Positions 30,372 to 39,380 of a stretch of DNA of 64,000 nucleotides are shown in pieces. How positions within the stretch are numbered: the stretch's first letter is position 1; every line of letters begins with the position of its first letter. Made by a program: the position numbers and the translations under genes. Location of the stretch: NCBI RefSeq assembly GCF_900167255.1, contig NZ_FUYB01000014.1, positions 45,230-109,229 on the forward strand. The letters run 5' to 3'. The notes under the pieces are model-generated. The model had not been told where the DNA came from. It worked only from the letters and a program-made list of their open reading frames with translations, and made no database searches. Source of the DNA: Thiothrix eikelboomii. GTDB lineage: Bacteria; Pseudomonadota; Gammaproteobacteria; Thiotrichales; Thiotrichaceae.

Positions 30372-31154
30372 TTACGCATCCTGTTCCCAAGCCGCCTCAA
30401 AGGCTTGCAAATGTGTCTTTCCCGATTGGGTTAACACTTTGCGCACTAACACACATTCGCTGTCATAGCGTTGCCGATCAATTTGCCCCCGCATCAATTG
30501 GAAGCGCAAATACACTAGCCAAGTATTCAGCACATCCGTTTCGCAATAATTACGAATTTCGGCGAGTTTGCCTGCTTGAAAAGCTTCCCAAACCTTTGAG
30601 CCATCCATGCCCATTTTACCGGGGAAGCCATAAAGAGTAGCTAACTCATCCAAAGGGGCATTGGCACGCCCACCGTATAAAGCTAGCAAATCCATCAGAT
30701 CCGTATGGCGCAGATGATAGCGACTAATGTAATTATTCCACTTAAAACTACTATCCTCATCGCCCAAATCCCAATAGCGGGGAGCCGATAATTTGTGCAG
30801 CATGGCACGATAGTGAATCACGGGCAGGTCAAAACCACTGCCATTCCAAGAGACTAAGGTCGGCGTAAAGCGCTCAATCCCATCAAAGAAACGTTGGAGA
30901 ATATCCTTTTCACTGGCTTTTTCATCACCGAGTGACCAAACCTTAAATTCATCTCCACGCCCCCGAAACGTCACCGAAATCGCTACAATCCGTTGCAAAT
31001 GATGGGCTAAAAACTCTGAACCACCCGTCTTTTGTGCACGCAGATGAAACATCGCTTTGGCAACACCACTCTCCTCTAAATCACCTAAATCATAAAGCTT
31101 ACGTCCACCCTCAATATCGGGAACGGTTTCAATGTCAAAAACGAGCGTATTCAT
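30372..31154 (-). CDS. Predicted 3'-5' exonuclease (DnaQ-like, PolB-associated type)
   Basis: The 260-residue protein has DEDD exonuclease motifs: VFDIETVPD (Exo I), LVSWNGSGFDLPVI (Exo II) and YCETDVLNTWLVYLR (Exo III). It matches the family of stand-alone exonucleases annotated as predicted 3'-5' exonucleases related to the proofreading domain of family B polymerases. Cellular substrate not established. It stands divergent from the Crp-type regulator. Confidence 0.85.
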   Translation of the reverse strand: MNTLVFDIETVPDIEGGRKLYDLGDLEESGVAKAMFHLRAQKTGGSEFLAHHLQRIVAISVTFRGRGDEFKVWSLGDEKASEKDILQRFFDGIERFTPTLVSWNGSGFDLPVIHYRAMLHKLSAPRYWDLGDEDSSFKWNNYISRYHLRHTDLMDLLALYGGRANAPLDELATLYGFPGKMGMDGSKVWEAFQAGKLAEIRNYCETDVLNTWLVYLRFQLMRGQIDRQRYDSECVLVRKVLTQSGKTHLQAFEAAWEQDA

Positions 31155-31256
31155 AAGGCCTCATCCTGCCTGTGCAAAGGTCGCTCATCATACAACAAGC
31201 GAAGCTTAGGAGGAAAAGCTCTTGTAGTTTGGCCTGTAGTTTGCACAATAGCGCTT

Positions 31257-31832
31257 ATGTTATCCATTCAACTCTTACAAAGCGCTTGCCCATTTTTAAC
31301 GGCTGAAACACTGGCTGTACTCAAGCCATCGTTTCGCCTCAAACACTATCAACGTGGTGAGGTGCTGTTACGCCAGAATGAACGCTGGCAACAGGTTTAT
31401 TTAATTGAAACAGGCTTAATTCGCCTCTATTTTCTGCGCCCTGACGGCAAAGAATTTAATAAAAACTTTTATCGTGAGCGTCAGTTGATTGGTCCATTAA
31501 CGCCGACGATGCAGCAGCAAACTTCACTCTTTGGCATGAGTTGCCTTGAAAACTGTAGTTTATGGCAATGCCCTGCTAAGCAATTCATCTCCATTTTGAG
31601 CACACAACAGGTTTGGACTCAGCTACAAAGTCATTTCCTCAGCAAGTTGGTGGATCATAAATTACAACGTGAACATGATCTGTTAAGTCTAACCGCTAAA
31701 GAACGTTATCAAGCTTTTTGTGAGCATGATCCTGAACTCGCTGAGCGCGTGCCTTTGGTACAATTAGCGAGTTATTTAGGAATAACGGACGTGTCTTTAT
31801 CACGCTTGCGCACGAATTTAAATAAATCTTGA
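31257..31832 (+). CDS. Crp/Fnr family transcriptional regulator
   Basis: The 191-residue protein has an N-terminal cyclic-nucleotide-binding-like barrel (about 25-115, FRLKHYQRGEVLLRQNERWQQVYLIETGLIRLYF) and a short helix-turn-helix at the C-terminus (VQLASYLGITDVSLSRLR, about 165-182). No Fnr-type Cys cluster and no clear cAMP-binding Arg-Ser are seen, so the signal is unknown. It stands just upstream of the DUF1772 membrane gene with a palindrome between them, and probably controls that gene. Confidence 0.85.
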   Translation: MLSIQLLQSACPFLTAETLAVLKPSFRLKHYQRGEVLLRQNERWQQVYLIETGLIRLYFLRPDGKEFNKNFYRERQLIGPLTPTMQQQTSLFGMSCLENCSLWQCPAKQFISILSTQQVWTQLQSHFLSKLVDHKLQREHDLLSLTAKERYQAFCEHDPELAERVPLVQLASYLGITDVSLSRLRTNLNKS

Positions 31833-31835
31833 GGT

Positions 31836-31851
31836 CTTATCATTTGATAAG
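31836..31851. promoter_or_regulatory. Palindrome between the Crp-type gene and the DUF1772 gene
   Basis: CTTATCA-TT-TGATAAG is a perfect 7-bp inverted repeat with a 2-base centre. It begins 4 bases after the regulator stop and lies 60 bases before the preferred start of the next gene. It is a good size for an operator of the adjacent regulator but is not a Crp or Fnr consensus. As RNA its 2-base loop would be poor for a hairpin. Confidence 0.45.
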
Positions 31852-31911
31852 GTGAGCTTTAAAAAACTCGGAAATACTGTCGGCATCTTCATGATTAGGA
31901 TGACCCCTGCT

Positions 31912-32418
31912 ATGCAAAACCGCCCCTACACTCTGCTAGAAAATACTAGCCTTGCTTTAGCCATTTTAATGTTTGGTATTATGGCAGGCTTCTTCTGGAC
32001 TTATACCTTCAATGTCAACTTAGCCACGGCACAATTAGATGGCGCTAGTTATGCGCGTGTACAGTCTTTATTTAATGTGAATGTGCGTCATGCGATGTTT
32101 TTCAGTTTCTTTTTCGGCAGTGCAGTAGTAGCTGTGCTAGCACTGATCTTGAATTACCGCCACTATCGCAACCCGAGTTTTTGGCTACTGGCGAGTGCGG
32201 CAATCCTGTATATTGTTGGCATTATTCTCTTCACTAAATTCGTGAATCTACCGCTCAACTACTATACCGAATCGTGGAATCCAGAATTTCTGCCGAGCGA
32301 TTGGGAAGCGACACGACAAAGCTGGAATAAGGCGAATGCTTGGCGAGTGCTGATTTCTTTCTTAGCTTTTGCTCTCAGTTTGCTTGCCTTAGTTGGGCGT
32401 AGTATGCGAGCCAGCTAA
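31912..32418 (+). CDS. DUF1772 (anthrone-oxygenase-like) membrane protein
   Basis: This protein of about 168 residues has four membrane helices (LALAILMFGIMAGFFWTY; HAMFFSFFFGSAVVAVLAL; FWLLASAAILYIVGIILF; VLISFLAFALSLLAL). The family marks NLPLNYY and a late Trp/Arg segment (SWNKANAWRVLISF) fit DUF1772. Known relatives include anthrone oxygenases, but most bacterial members are uncharacterised. ATG at 31912 has AGGA upstream; a GTG at 31852 would add 20 residues and overlap the palindrome's right side. Likely under the regulator upstream. Confidence 0.75.
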   Translation: MQNRPYTLLENTSLALAILMFGIMAGFFWTYTFNVNLATAQLDGASYARVQSLFNVNVRHAMFFSFFFGSAVVAVLALILNYRHYRNPSFWLLASAAILYIVGIILFTKFVNLPLNYYTESWNPEFLPSDWEATRQSWNKANAWRVLISFLAFALSLLALVGRSMRAS

Positions 32419-32463
32419 AGTTTAGCTAGCCCGATTGAGCCATCAACGGCCGAGATGATAGCT

Positions 32464-34116
32464 CTATTGCGGATACCAATAGCGCACTTGCGGATCGTCT
32501 TTTTTAATCAGCACGAACTGATTAGCAAACACTCGATATTCTGCACTCCATTGGCCATCCGGCCATTGGATGCGGATAGTCGCACGCTCAGCCACCCCTA
32601 AGCCGACATGTACAAATCCCGACTCACCCGAAGCATGTCCGCCACCGACTTGGATACGCCGAATTTGTGAGGGTACACCGGTTTTAATCGCAATCGTTGC
32701 ACCCACGGCATTTCGATTTGAACCGTGTTGTGCAAGCTCGATTTGCAACCAATTCCCCATCAACTGTGTCCCTTGAGCGGTTTTCGCCCCTAAATTCCGA
32801 AAGACACTCACCGGGTCTTTACGATTCACTACCATCAAATCGAGTAAACCATCCGCATTGAAATCATGCAGGCTGGCACCGCGCCCATGCCTAGGTAAAG
32901 CAATACCAGCCGCCAGTCCTGCTTCGTAAAATTTCTTATCCCACTGCCCCAGCAAGAGATTATCAGGATCAAAGGCCGCAAAATCAGGCATGGCTTCGAC
33001 ATTGCCTTTAGCAATGAAGAGATCAAGTTTAGTGTCATTATTGACATCATCAAACTCAGCATGCCAACCGGTTGATGGGCGTAAATCCTCGCCCGTATAA
33101 GGGCGATGTGCAGTCGCTTGGCGCTCATAGGCAATATCTTTATAGATGGGTCGATCTTCTTCCGCCTCGTCATCTAACACTTGTAAGCGTGTATCGCCCA
33201 TTGAAGTTAAAGCATATTCAGGGAAGCCATCCCCTTCTAGATCGCCTTCGGCGATACCCATCCCCCAAATAAGCACACGCTGCCAACCGTCACTGCGGCT
33301 ATACAGTTTTGGTGGATTATCCGCTGGGACACGCCATAGTTGCTCCTCACCTTCTCGATAATATTGGCGATCATTGGTCATGCGTAAAGACAACTCGCCA
33401 CTTTTGTTCCAGTCCGTGAATAGCATGGATAAAGCACAAAAACCGGGGGCTAAAGCCGTGCGTTCATGATAATCAGGTTGATCTTTAGAGCTAGGGCGAA
33501 ATAAATCATTTTCATGACAAGTCCCCCAAGGTGAACCCGGTGCGGAACGATCCACATAATTACCAAAGGCTAAACTAGGATAGTTCTGCCCTTGTTCAAA
33601 ACTCGCTGCAAACGCCGTCGTCCAAGCATTGCCACCTTCATAACTCCACAGTTTATTGGCTTTAGTGAAACGGCAATCGGCGCCCCCTTTGAGCAAAATA
33701 TTTCGCCCTACCCTGAGCAGAACCAAATCTTGGAAACCATCATTATCTATATCCAGCGGATAAGCCCCAGTGACTTGCTTAAGATCCTGTTCTTCAAGTT
33801 CTAAGCTTTGGGGCTTAAAGACTAAAGCCTGACCCGGCTGACTGGCATTGATATACAGTTTGGCAGGCTGCTCGCCACCTGCGATAAATACATCCGGCAT
33901 CCGGTCTTGATTGCAATCTAATACCGCCAAACCACCCCCAACGAAAAACTCCCAAGGTCCGGTATACTGCTGATTAATTCCCGAACTTGCAGTTTCATCC
34001 TGCAACACAGGAAGATCCATCGGCGCGGCCTGCAAACTGGGTTTGGCCTCTTCCGCATAAAGCCAAGGCGCGACTAAACAAGCGCTAGTCGCTAGTAAAA
34101 TTTTTAAGGCTTGCAT
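32464..34116 (-). CDS. Secreted CRTAC1/ASPIC-UnbV protein with FG-GAP repeats
   Basis: The 550-residue protein has a signal peptide (1-21) and several FG-GAP/VCBS-like blades with Asp-rich loops (LDCNQDRMPDVFIAG, LDIDNDGFQDLVLL, GDLEGDGFPEYAL, DVNNDTKLDLFIAKG, HDFNADGLLDLMVV), suggesting a calcium-bound beta-propeller. The C-terminal 100 residues match the ASPIC/UnbV domain (GNWLQIELAQ, ATIAIKTG, IQWPDGQW). Its ATG overlaps the DUF1111 stop in a TAATG, so the two are translated together and probably act together outside the cytoplasm. Confidence 0.85.
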   Translation of the reverse strand: MQALKILLATSACLVAPWLYAEEAKPSLQAAPMDLPVLQDETASSGINQQYTGPWEFFVGGGLAVLDCNQDRMPDVFIAGGEQPAKLYINASQPGQALVFKPQSLELEEQDLKQVTGAYPLDIDNDGFQDLVLLRVGRNILLKGGADCRFTKANKLWSYEGGNAWTTAFAASFEQGQNYPSLAFGNYVDRSAPGSPWGTCHENDLFRPSSKDQPDYHERTALAPGFCALSMLFTDWNKSGELSLRMTNDRQYYREGEEQLWRVPADNPPKLYSRSDGWQRVLIWGMGIAEGDLEGDGFPEYALTSMGDTRLQVLDDEAEEDRPIYKDIAYERQATAHRPYTGEDLRPSTGWHAEFDDVNNDTKLDLFIAKGNVEAMPDFAAFDPDNLLLGQWDKKFYEAGLAAGIALPRHGRGASLHDFNADGLLDLMVVNRKDPVSVFRNLGAKTAQGTQLMGNWLQIELAQHGSNRNAVGATIAIKTGVPSQIRRIQVGGGHASGESGFVHVGLGVAERATIRIQWPDGQWSAEYRVFANQFVLIKKDDPQVRYWYPQ

Positions 34117-35552
34117 TATTCGATAACCAAAGTTTTCAGATAGGCAATCAAAGAGGAACGCTCAGTATCGTTAAGGGCAAGATAGGCATCACGAGCGGCA
34201 CGCCCTTCCCCCCCATGCGCCTGAATAATTTCATTTAAAGTCAGCTGATCACCACGATGACCATAAGGCGCAGTGGAGGCGATCCCCCATAATTCAGAAG
34301 TCATAAACTGATCCCGCTCTACAAATCGTTGAGAGAGTAATTCATTGCCTAAAGCAGCTACTTTCTCATCTGCAATCACATGGCGCTTTAAATCCCCAAA
34401 CAGCGGAATCAAAAATTCACCTTTTTCGTTACGCTTCAACTGCTTAGCCCAAGTTTGCAAAGCAAAATCATAACTTAGCTTAGCGTCGGCCTGCTCACCT
34501 TGGCGCAAAGTTCCTGCCAGATCCCAACCACCGGGATCTGTAAAGCTTAAACTTTTTAAAGGTAAAGCAGGGATATGACAGCTAGCACATTGAATTTTAT
34601 GAAAAATCTGTTCACCTCTAGCAGCCGCTTGCTGCCATTTTAGGTCTGCTGGCTGCTGTTGGATCGGCGGTGGCAAACTGGCCTGCCAAGCGACCAAAGC
34701 TGAAATATCAGCCGCATTCATTTCATTCTTAATCCCATCTTCATCAAAATCTGCCTCCCCCGTCCAACGCTCACCAAAGCGCTCGATGGCTTGCATACCG
34801 TGATGTTGATTCATCGCATTAATCGTAAATTGGCGTAAGGAAACAAAGACACCCTTTTGGCTAAAAGGACGAATGATCAGATCCGTATCAATCCCTTGCA
34901 AGGCCGTTAAATCGACCACGCCCTCAGGCTCAGCAGTGAGATAGCCATAGGAGACCCCTTTCGTGCGTAATTCGACCTTGACTGCTTGCTGAGTACGACG
35001 TGCCTGTTGCAATGCTTGTTGACGCAGTTGATGCAATTCAGTAGTCATCTCACGGGCGAGCAATTCAACTAAACCTGCGCCAAATAAATGATTGGAGTTG
35101 CGCTCATTCGAAAATTGTGGATCAAGGCTATCAAAATCGGCATTCACAAAGCCTTCGGAAACAAATACATTGGCTGCAAAATCCCCAGCGCCCCCCAATT
35201 TAGGTTCGTTATGGCAACCCGCACAAGCCGCTGCATCTAGGCCCGCAGTACGACTAAAGGTAAATTCACTAACCCGCTTACGCTTAGTTGGAATAATCGC
35301 TTGCGTGGCTTTGGGGCGGCCTGCACCCTCTTCACGGGTAAAGCGAGCTTTAAACAGCTGCTCACCATACTCACGAATACGTTCTAATTCCTCCGGTGAA
35401 ACTGCGCCAGTGGGTAACTGAAAATCCGCTTGTAAATGTTGATCCTGCCAAGGCTCATGTTCAGTAACGACCTCAGCAAGTACTAAACCACTCCCTGCCA
35501 ATAACGCCAAGACCACTAAGGCAACGGAGACCACTGAATACTTAGCCTTCAC
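34116..35552 (-). CDS. DUF1111 dihaem cytochrome c / thiol-oxidoreductase-like protein
   Basis: The 478-residue protein has an N-terminal hydrophobic export segment and two haem c motifs, CAGCH in the first third and CASCH in the last third. The conserved STAPYGHRGDQLTLNEIIQAHGGEG near the C-terminus fits the DUF1111 family of putative dihaem peroxidases. A GTG start at 35552 overlaps the ROK gene's TGA by GTGA and has GGAGTAGGTG upstream; the frame can extend to 35603 only inside the ROK gene. It forms an operon with the ROK regulator before it and the CRTAC1 protein after it. Confidence 0.82.
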   Translation of the reverse strand: MKAKYSVVSVALVVLALLAGSGLVLAEVVTEHEPWQDQHLQADFQLPTGAVSPEELERIREYGEQLFKARFTREEGAGRPKATQAIIPTKRKRVSEFTFSRTAGLDAAACAGCHNEPKLGGAGDFAANVFVSEGFVNADFDSLDPQFSNERNSNHLFGAGLVELLAREMTTELHQLRQQALQQARRTQQAVKVELRTKGVSYGYLTAEPEGVVDLTALQGIDTDLIIRPFSQKGVFVSLRQFTINAMNQHHGMQAIERFGERWTGEADFDEDGIKNEMNAADISALVAWQASLPPPIQQQPADLKWQQAAARGEQIFHKIQCASCHIPALPLKSLSFTDPGGWDLAGTLRQGEQADAKLSYDFALQTWAKQLKRNEKGEFLIPLFGDLKRHVIADEKVAALGNELLSQRFVERDQFMTSELWGIASTAPYGHRGDQLTLNEIIQAHGGEGRAARDAYLALNDTERSSLIAYLKTLVIE

Positions 35553-36769
35553 CCACCTACTCCCATCGTCCGATCTAGCCGTTGCAAAGTCGTCATCGCG
35601 CAACCTAAATGAATGAGTTCTTGTGAATCTTCATAGCAATAGAAACTGACCTCACTGGCCTCTAGCATATTGCCATTATGTCGCAGAGCATTACGAATTT
35701 CCGGCTCCATTAAATCAAAAGCACGCACCCCACCACCAATAAAAGCAATCGTGATCGGATCAATTAAGGCAAATAAACTGCGTAAAGCTTTACCTAAAGC
35801 CCGCCCTGCTTCACGATAGGCTGCACGCTCAATCCCTTCATTTTCATGGGCGCGTCGAGCTAAGTCGATCATGGCGGTTGGGTCAATCTCATCAACAGGC
35901 AGACTTTGTTCATCCGCCCCAGATACCCGCCGCCAAATAGCATAATCGCCTACATAGGCCTCGACACAACCGTATTGACCACAACGGCATAAAGCGCCCT
36001 CATCCGAGGCATGCACCATATGTCCAAACTCAGCGGCCGACGATTGCCGACCAATAAAGCGGCGACCTTTAAGCACTAAGCCCATGCCAATCCCCGAGCC
36101 AAGCAAAATAGCCGCAAAATCGTCCCCAAAACGGGCGGGATCTTGCCAATGCAAAGCCTCAGCCGCCATATTGCAATCATTGGCCACCCAAACGGGTACA
36201 TTAAAGGCGCGGTGAAGCAACTCCCCTAAAGGCAAATCGAGCAGCTGAGTCATGGGTGACCACAGCATTGTCTGGCCGCCCGCATCCACCACACCTTGCA
36301 CGCCGATACTAATAAAGCGTAAAGGTATTGGGTTCGTGGTCAGTTGACTCATGAGGCGAGTCACCATGCGTAGCAAATAATGCTCAAAATCCGCTAAGGA
36401 GGCTTGGCGTGACTCAAAATGGTCATCGGCTTTGGCCAAAATCTCCCCAGAATAATCTTGTAGCCAAGCTGTCAGTTTATTAATGGATAGAACCATCACC
36501 ACTATACAGCCGACTTGTGGATTTAAAGATAAAGTGATGCGCGGGCGGCCACGGCGATTGACGGTATCTTGGCTTTGACTGAGTTCAGAACGACTCAGCA
36601 ATAACCCCTCTGAAATCAAACCCGAAGTAATCGTAGAGACGGTAGCAGGTGATAAACCGGTATATTCCACAATCTCAGTACGTGAGACACAACCATGCCG
36701 TCTTAAGACTTGGATGATGGATCTGGTATTCTGACGTCTCACATCATCCGTGCGGACTAGTACAGGCAT
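35549..36769 (-). CDS. ROK family transcriptional regulator (XylR/NagC type)
   Basis: The protein of about 406 residues has a winged helix at about 12-65 (ILRRHGCVSRTEIVEYTGLSPATVSTITSGLISEGLL) and a ROK sugar-kinase-like domain with the zinc motif CRCGQYGCVEAY and an EFGHMVH stretch. It stands divergent from a xylose-type ABC importer, so it is likely to be its sugar-responsive repressor. ATG at 36769 has GGAGG seven bases upstream. A near-perfect XylR-like operator lies 18 bases upstream, so it may control itself. Confidence 0.88.
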   Translation of the reverse strand: MPVLVRTDDVRRQNTRSIIQVLRRHGCVSRTEIVEYTGLSPATVSTITSGLISEGLLLSRSELSQSQDTVNRRGRPRITLSLNPQVGCIVVMVLSINKLTAWLQDYSGEILAKADDHFESRQASLADFEHYLLRMVTRLMSQLTTNPIPLRFISIGVQGVVDAGGQTMLWSPMTQLLDLPLGELLHRAFNVPVWVANDCNMAAEALHWQDPARFGDDFAAILLGSGIGMGLVLKGRRFIGRQSSAAEFGHMVHASDEGALCRCGQYGCVEAYVGDYAIWRRVSGADEQSLPVDEIDPTAMIDLARRAHENEGIERAAYREAGRALGKALRSLFALIDPITIAFIGGGVRAFDLMEPEIRNALRHNGNMLEASEVSFYCYEDSQELIHLGCAMTTLQRLDRTMGVGG

Positions 36770-36786
36770 CAAGCGTCCTCCCTAAA

Positions 36787-36805
36787 TAGTTTGACTCGCA
36801 AACTA
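36787..36805. promoter_or_regulatory. XylR/ROK-like operator
   Basis: TAGTTTG-ACTCG-CAAACTA is a perfect 7-bp inverted repeat. The half-sites AGTTTG/CAAACT are the ones I recall for Bacillus XylR operators, though spacing there is longer. GTTTGAC occurs within it, and its complement GTCAAAC is repeated head-to-tail at 36898-36911 near the xylF side. Confidence 0.6.
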
Positions 36806-36844
36806 AATGCAGTTGCTGCCAACGAAAATCATTTAAAAAGTATA

Positions 36845-36873
36845 TTGACACAGGATTTTTTTTGCGTCACTAT
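36845..36873 (+). promoter_or_regulatory. Possible promoter of the xylose importer operon
   Basis: TTGACA (36845-36850) is a perfect -35 box. A 17-base spacer leads to CACTAT (868-873), a weak -10. The tandem GTCAAAC repeats lie about 25 bases downstream, a suitable place for repression. Confidence 0.4.
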
Positions 36874-36949
36874 TTTTTTCGAGACTTAAATAAAATAGTC
36901 AAACGTCAAACAACAGTCGTAATTTGCACATCTCTTTGGAGGAGATTAC

Positions 36950-37987
36950 ATGAAAAAGTCTATCGTTTTATTAACTAGCGCGCTGGTATTAGCAGGCTTT
37001 ACTGCGCCTACCTTCGCGAAAGACAAAGTGATTGGGGTGTCTTGGTCAAACTTCCAAGAGGAACGTTGGAAAACTGACGAAGCTGCGATGAAAGCAGCCA
37101 TTGAAGCAGCAGGCGACAAATATGTTTCTGCTGATGCGCAAGGTTCAGCCTCTAAGCAATTAACCGACGTAGAAAGTTTAATTGCCCAAAAAGCTAATGC
37201 CTTGATTATTCTGGCGCAAGATTCCAGTGCCATCGGTCCTGCTGTTGAGAAAGCGGTCGCAGAAGGTATTCCCGTCATTGGTTATGACCGTTTGATTGAA
37301 AACAAGGACGCTTTCTATATCACTTTCGATAATAAAGAAGTCGGCCGTCTCCAAGCCAAAGGCGTATTAGCGGCTAAACCTGAAGGTAATTATGCCTTTA
37401 TTAAAGGTTCTTCAGCGGATCCTAACTCTGACTTCTTATTCTCTGGCCAAATGGAAGTACTGAAAGAAGCGATGGACAGTGGCAAGGTTAAGAAAGTCGG
37501 TGAAGCCTATACGGATGGTTGGAAGCCAGAAAATGCTCAGAAAAATATGGAGCAAATTCTGACTGCTAACAATAATAAAGTGGATGCCGTGGTAGCCTCG
37601 AATGATGGTACAGCCGGTGGCGCAGTCGCGGCACTGTCTGCTCAAGGCTTAGCGGGTTCTGTGCCTGTTTCAGGCCAAGATGGCGATCATGCGGCTTTAA
37701 ATCGGATCGCTTTAGGCACACAAACTGTCTCGGTGTGGAAAGACTCACGGGAGCTTGGCAAAAATGCAGCCACGATTGCAGCGATGCTGGCTGATGGCAA
37801 AAAAATGGGCGAAGTCCCTAATGTTGTGCAATGGGCTGATGGTCCAAATAAAGTTGCTATGAACGCAGTTTTCTTAGCCCCTGTCGCGATCACTAAAGAT
37901 AACTTAAATGTCGTTATTGATGCGGGCTGGGTAAAGAAAGACGTGGTTTGCCAAGGTGTTAAAGCCGATGTTGCTGCTTGTAAGTAA
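36950..37987 (+). CDS. xylF: Xylose-type ABC transporter substrate-binding protein
   Basis: This periplasmic sugar-binding protein of 345 residues has a signal peptide (1-23, [15 protein letters not shown]). It matches Xyl[22 protein letters not shown], the repeated [24 protein letters not shown] and [17 protein letters not shown] strong Shine-Dalgarno (GGAGGAG) precedes the ATG. It is the first gene of the importer operon and is separated from the permease by a hairpin, as is usual for highly expressed binding proteins. Confidence 0.9.
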   Translation: MKKSIVLLTSALVLAGFTAPTFAKDKVIGVSWSNFQEERWKTDEAAMKAAIEAAGDKYVSADAQGSASKQLTDVESLIAQKANALIILAQDSSAIGPAVEKAVAEGIPVIGYDRLIENKDAFYITFDNKEVGRLQAKGVLAAKPEGNYAFIKGSSADPNSDFLFSGQMEVLKEAMDSGKVKKVGEAYTDGWKPENAQKNMEQILTANNNKVDAVVASNDGTAGGAVAALSAQGLAGSVPVSGQDGDHAALNRIALGTQTVSVWKDSRELGKNAATIAAMLADGKKMGEVPNVVQWADGPNKVAMNAVFLAPVAITKDNLNVVIDAGWVKKDVVCQGVKADVAACK

Positions 37988-38019
37988 GAAAAGCATCTAG
38001 CTTGAATGAGTTATATCTA

Positions 38020-38041
38020 CCCTCTTCTTAGCAGAAGAGGG
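38020..38041 (+). terminator. Intercistronic hairpin after xylF
   Basis: CCCTCTTC (38020-38027) and GAAGAGGG (38034-38041) form a perfect 8-bp stem with a 6-base loop, followed by only three T. It probably protects or partly terminates the xylF message, raising binding protein over permease. Confidence 0.6.
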
Positions 38042-38057
38042 TTTGAGGAATGATGCT

Positions 38058-39365
38058 ATGAGTAATACTGCTACAACTCCCGATAAAGCACGTGCTAGCG
38101 AGCTAGGTGCAGTTGCAAAATTTTTTAAAGCCACCGAACTCGATACCCGCATGCTCGGCATGATCGGCGCAATGCTATTGATTTGGCTGATTTTTAATAT
38201 TTTATCGGGTGGTTTATTTTTAACCCCACGGAATTTATGGAACTTGTCAGTGCAAACAGCCTCAGTCGGGGTCATGGCGACTGGCATGGTGCTAATTATT
38301 GTTACCCGCCATATTGATCTATCGGTTGGCTCGATCTTGGGCTTTGTCGGTATGATCATGGCAGTCACTCAAGTTGAAATTCTCCCCAAAATTATTGGCT
38401 TTGATAGCCCTGTAACTTGGATCATCGCCTTAAGTTTGGGGATTTTATTAGGGGCTGCGATTGGTGCTTTTCATGGTTATGTGATTGCGTACTTAGGTGT
38501 ACCCGCATTTATTGTCACTTTAGGTGGCTTATTGGTTTGGCGGGGTGCAGCATGGTGGGTGACCTCGGGTCGCACAGTTGCGCCAATGGATGAGCACTTC
38601 CGCTTAATGGGTGGTGGGCCGTTTGGCTCGATTGGGGCAACGGCAAGTTGGATAGTCGGGATTCTACTGTGTATTGGGATTATTGCTGCCATCGTCAATA
38701 CTCGTCGCCAACGCTTACGCTTTAATTTTCCGTTACGGCCGATGTGGGCAGAAATCTTTCTAGCAGTCGTAGGCTGTGCCGTCACTTTAGGGATTATTGC
38801 CGTCTTCAATGCTTATCCTTGGCCTGCAAAAACAGCGGCTGATTATGCGCTAGCCAATAATATTCCTGTCCCTGAAGGTGGTTTATTTATCGCTCATGGG
38901 ATTGCGATTCCGGTGATTATCTTATTGGTAGTTGCCCTCGTGATGACCTTTATTTCTAATCGCACCCGCTTCGGCCGCTATGTGTATGCTATTGGTGGTA
39001 ATCCAGAAGCTGCCGAATTAGCAGGTATTAATACTCGCTGGATTACCATGAAGATTTTTATTCTCATGGGGGTTTTGTGTGCGATTGCTGCGGCCATTTC
39101 CACCGCTCGCCTGAACGCAGCGACCAATGCTCAAGGAACACTGGATGAACTTCTGGTAATTGCCGCTGCGGTCATTGGCGGCACTTCGCTCGCGGGTGGT
39201 TCAGGAACGATTATTGGGGCGATGATTGGTGCTCTGCTCATGCAGTCTTTGCAATCCGGCATGATTTTATTGGGGGTGGATACACCACTACAAAATATTG
39301 TCGTCGGGATTGTATTAGTACTGGCAGTTTGGGTTGATACTATTTATCGCAAGCGTACTGCTTAA
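38058..39365 (+). CDS. xylH: Xylose-type ABC transporter permease
   Basis: The permease of about 435 residues is a BPD-transp-2 (branched-chain/ribose type) protein with ten or so hydrophobic helices. It shows the family motif VITRHIDLSVGSILGFVGMIMA, GVPAFIVTLGGLLVWRGAAWW and IGGNPEAAELAGIN in the cytoplasmic loop that meets the ATPase. ATG at 38058 has GAGG eight bases upstream; a TTG at 38043 is in frame but overlaps that site. Length agrees with XylH. Confidence 0.9.
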   Translation: MSNTATTPDKARASELGAVAKFFKATELDTRMLGMIGAMLLIWLIFNILSGGLFLTPRNLWNLSVQTASVGVMATGMVLIIVTRHIDLSVGSILGFVGMIMAVTQVEILPKIIGFDSPVTWIIALSLGILLGAAIGAFHGYVIAYLGVPAFIVTLGGLLVWRGAAWWVTSGRTVAPMDEHFRLMGGGPFGSIGATASWIVGILLCIGIIAAIVNTRRQRLRFNFPLRPMWAEIFLAVVGCAVTLGIIAVFNAYPWPAKTAADYALANNIPVPEGGLFIAHGIAIPVIILLVVALVMTFISNRTRFGRYVYAIGGNPEAAELAGINTRWITMKIFILMGVLCAIAAAISTARLNAATNAQGTLDELLVIAAAVIGGTSLAGGSGTIIGAMIGALLMQSLQSGMILLGVDTPLQNIVVGIVLVLAVWVDTIYRKRTA

Positions 39366-39380
39366 ACCGGAGGAAATACG

